From the NCBI GenBank assembly GCA_002709915.1, contig PARF01000079.1, positions 1 through 32,754 on the forward strand: a stretch of 32,754 bases of DNA, in the 5' to 3' direction. A program made the translations under genes and the position numbers. The notes under the pieces are model-generated. The model worked only from the letters and a program-made list of their open reading frames with translations. It made no database searches and was not told the DNA's origin. Position 1 is the stretch's first letter; each line of letters opens with the position of its first letter. The stretch is from Roseibacillus sp. Lineage in GTDB: Bacteria; Verrucomicrobiota; Verrucomicrobiia; Verrucomicrobiales; Akkermansiaceae. Below, piece by piece: positions 32,684 to 32,754 of this stretch.

Positions 32684-32754
32684 ATGTATAGATCCATAAC
32701 CCTCGAGGAAGACATCGCGCTGAAGCAAGTCATTGCAAATCGGCATGGCGAAGA
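32684..32754 (+). CDS. Start of a gene cut by the window edge, possibly nrdA
   Basis: An ATG opens a frame that runs to the right edge: MYRSITLEEDIALKQVIANRHGE. The segment LKQVIANRHGE resembles the beginning of an ATP-cone (VIKRDG-type), found at the N-terminus of NrdA. The position just after nrdB also fits a large ribonucleotide reductase subunit. Only 23 residues are visible, so this is a context-based guess. No Shine-Dalgarno precedes it; the 180-base gap after nrdB contains a bulged GGTaGGCG/CGCCACC hairpin near 32547. Confidence 0.4.
   Translation, partial: MYRSITLEEDIALKQVIANRHGE

Overview
The window looks like chromosomal DNA of a PVC-superphylum bacterium, most likely a marine or aquatic Verrucomicrobiota, with Planctomycetota as the alternative. 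The reasons are the PVC-typical families found together (DUF1552/DUF1592, PSD1/DUF1501, several type I sulfatases, LamG-rich proteins, DapA-like/isomerase/Gfo-Idh sugar genes), moderately high GC and an almost complete lack of Shine-Dalgarno sequences. No mobile element, CRISPR array, tRNA or rRNA was found.

Layout. Bases 1-4.3 kb hold a molybdenum-cofactor cluster. On the minus strand it reads moeA, moaC and a MobA-MoaD fusion. Divergently on the plus strand it reads moaA and a MOSC protein. A short SET-domain gene follows on the minus strand. Bases 4.8-9.2 kb (minus) hold a DUF1552 to DUF1592 pair: a Tat-exported protein and a large secreted CxxCH protein carrying a LamG insert. A divergent arylsulfatase-type gene with an extra C-terminal domain lies at 9.3-11 kb. 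Bases 11.2-14.1 kb encode a 965-residue membrane protein with an N-terminal calcineurin-like fold whose metal-site motifs are degenerate, a transmembrane helix, a Pro/Glu linker, two LamG-like domains and a charged helical tail. A heparan-N-sulfatase-like gene converges on it.

Bases 15.8-19 kb hold a three-gene sugar-acid or amino-sugar catabolic operon (DapA-like aldolase/lyase, sugar isomerase/epimerase, Gfo/Idh/MocA oxidoreductase). It converges on a formylglycine-generating enzyme, the maturase needed by the Cys-type sulfatases here. A secreted BNR sialidase and an AEC transporter follow. Bases 22.7-26.9 kb hold a PSD1 to DUF1501 pair closed by a strong intrinsic terminator. Next come a secreted histidine-rich repeat protein, a third sulfatase (CxASR type), an M42 peptidase, and at the right edge a ribonucleotide reductase small subunit whose radical tyrosine is replaced by leucine (class Ic-like). 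The beginning of what may be nrdA follows it.

How the parts fit. Three sulfatases, their FGE maturase, a sialidase, an exporter or uptake carrier and a sugar catabolic operon suggest use of sulfated, possibly sialylated or amino-sugar-containing glycans. The two DUF pairs are the poorly understood secreted modules that accompany such loci in PVC bacteria. The most unusual items are the MobA-MoaD fusion, the degenerate phosphoesterase-TM-LamG protein, the Leu-type NrdB, and an FGE whose own N-terminus carries the sulfatase motif CTPSR.
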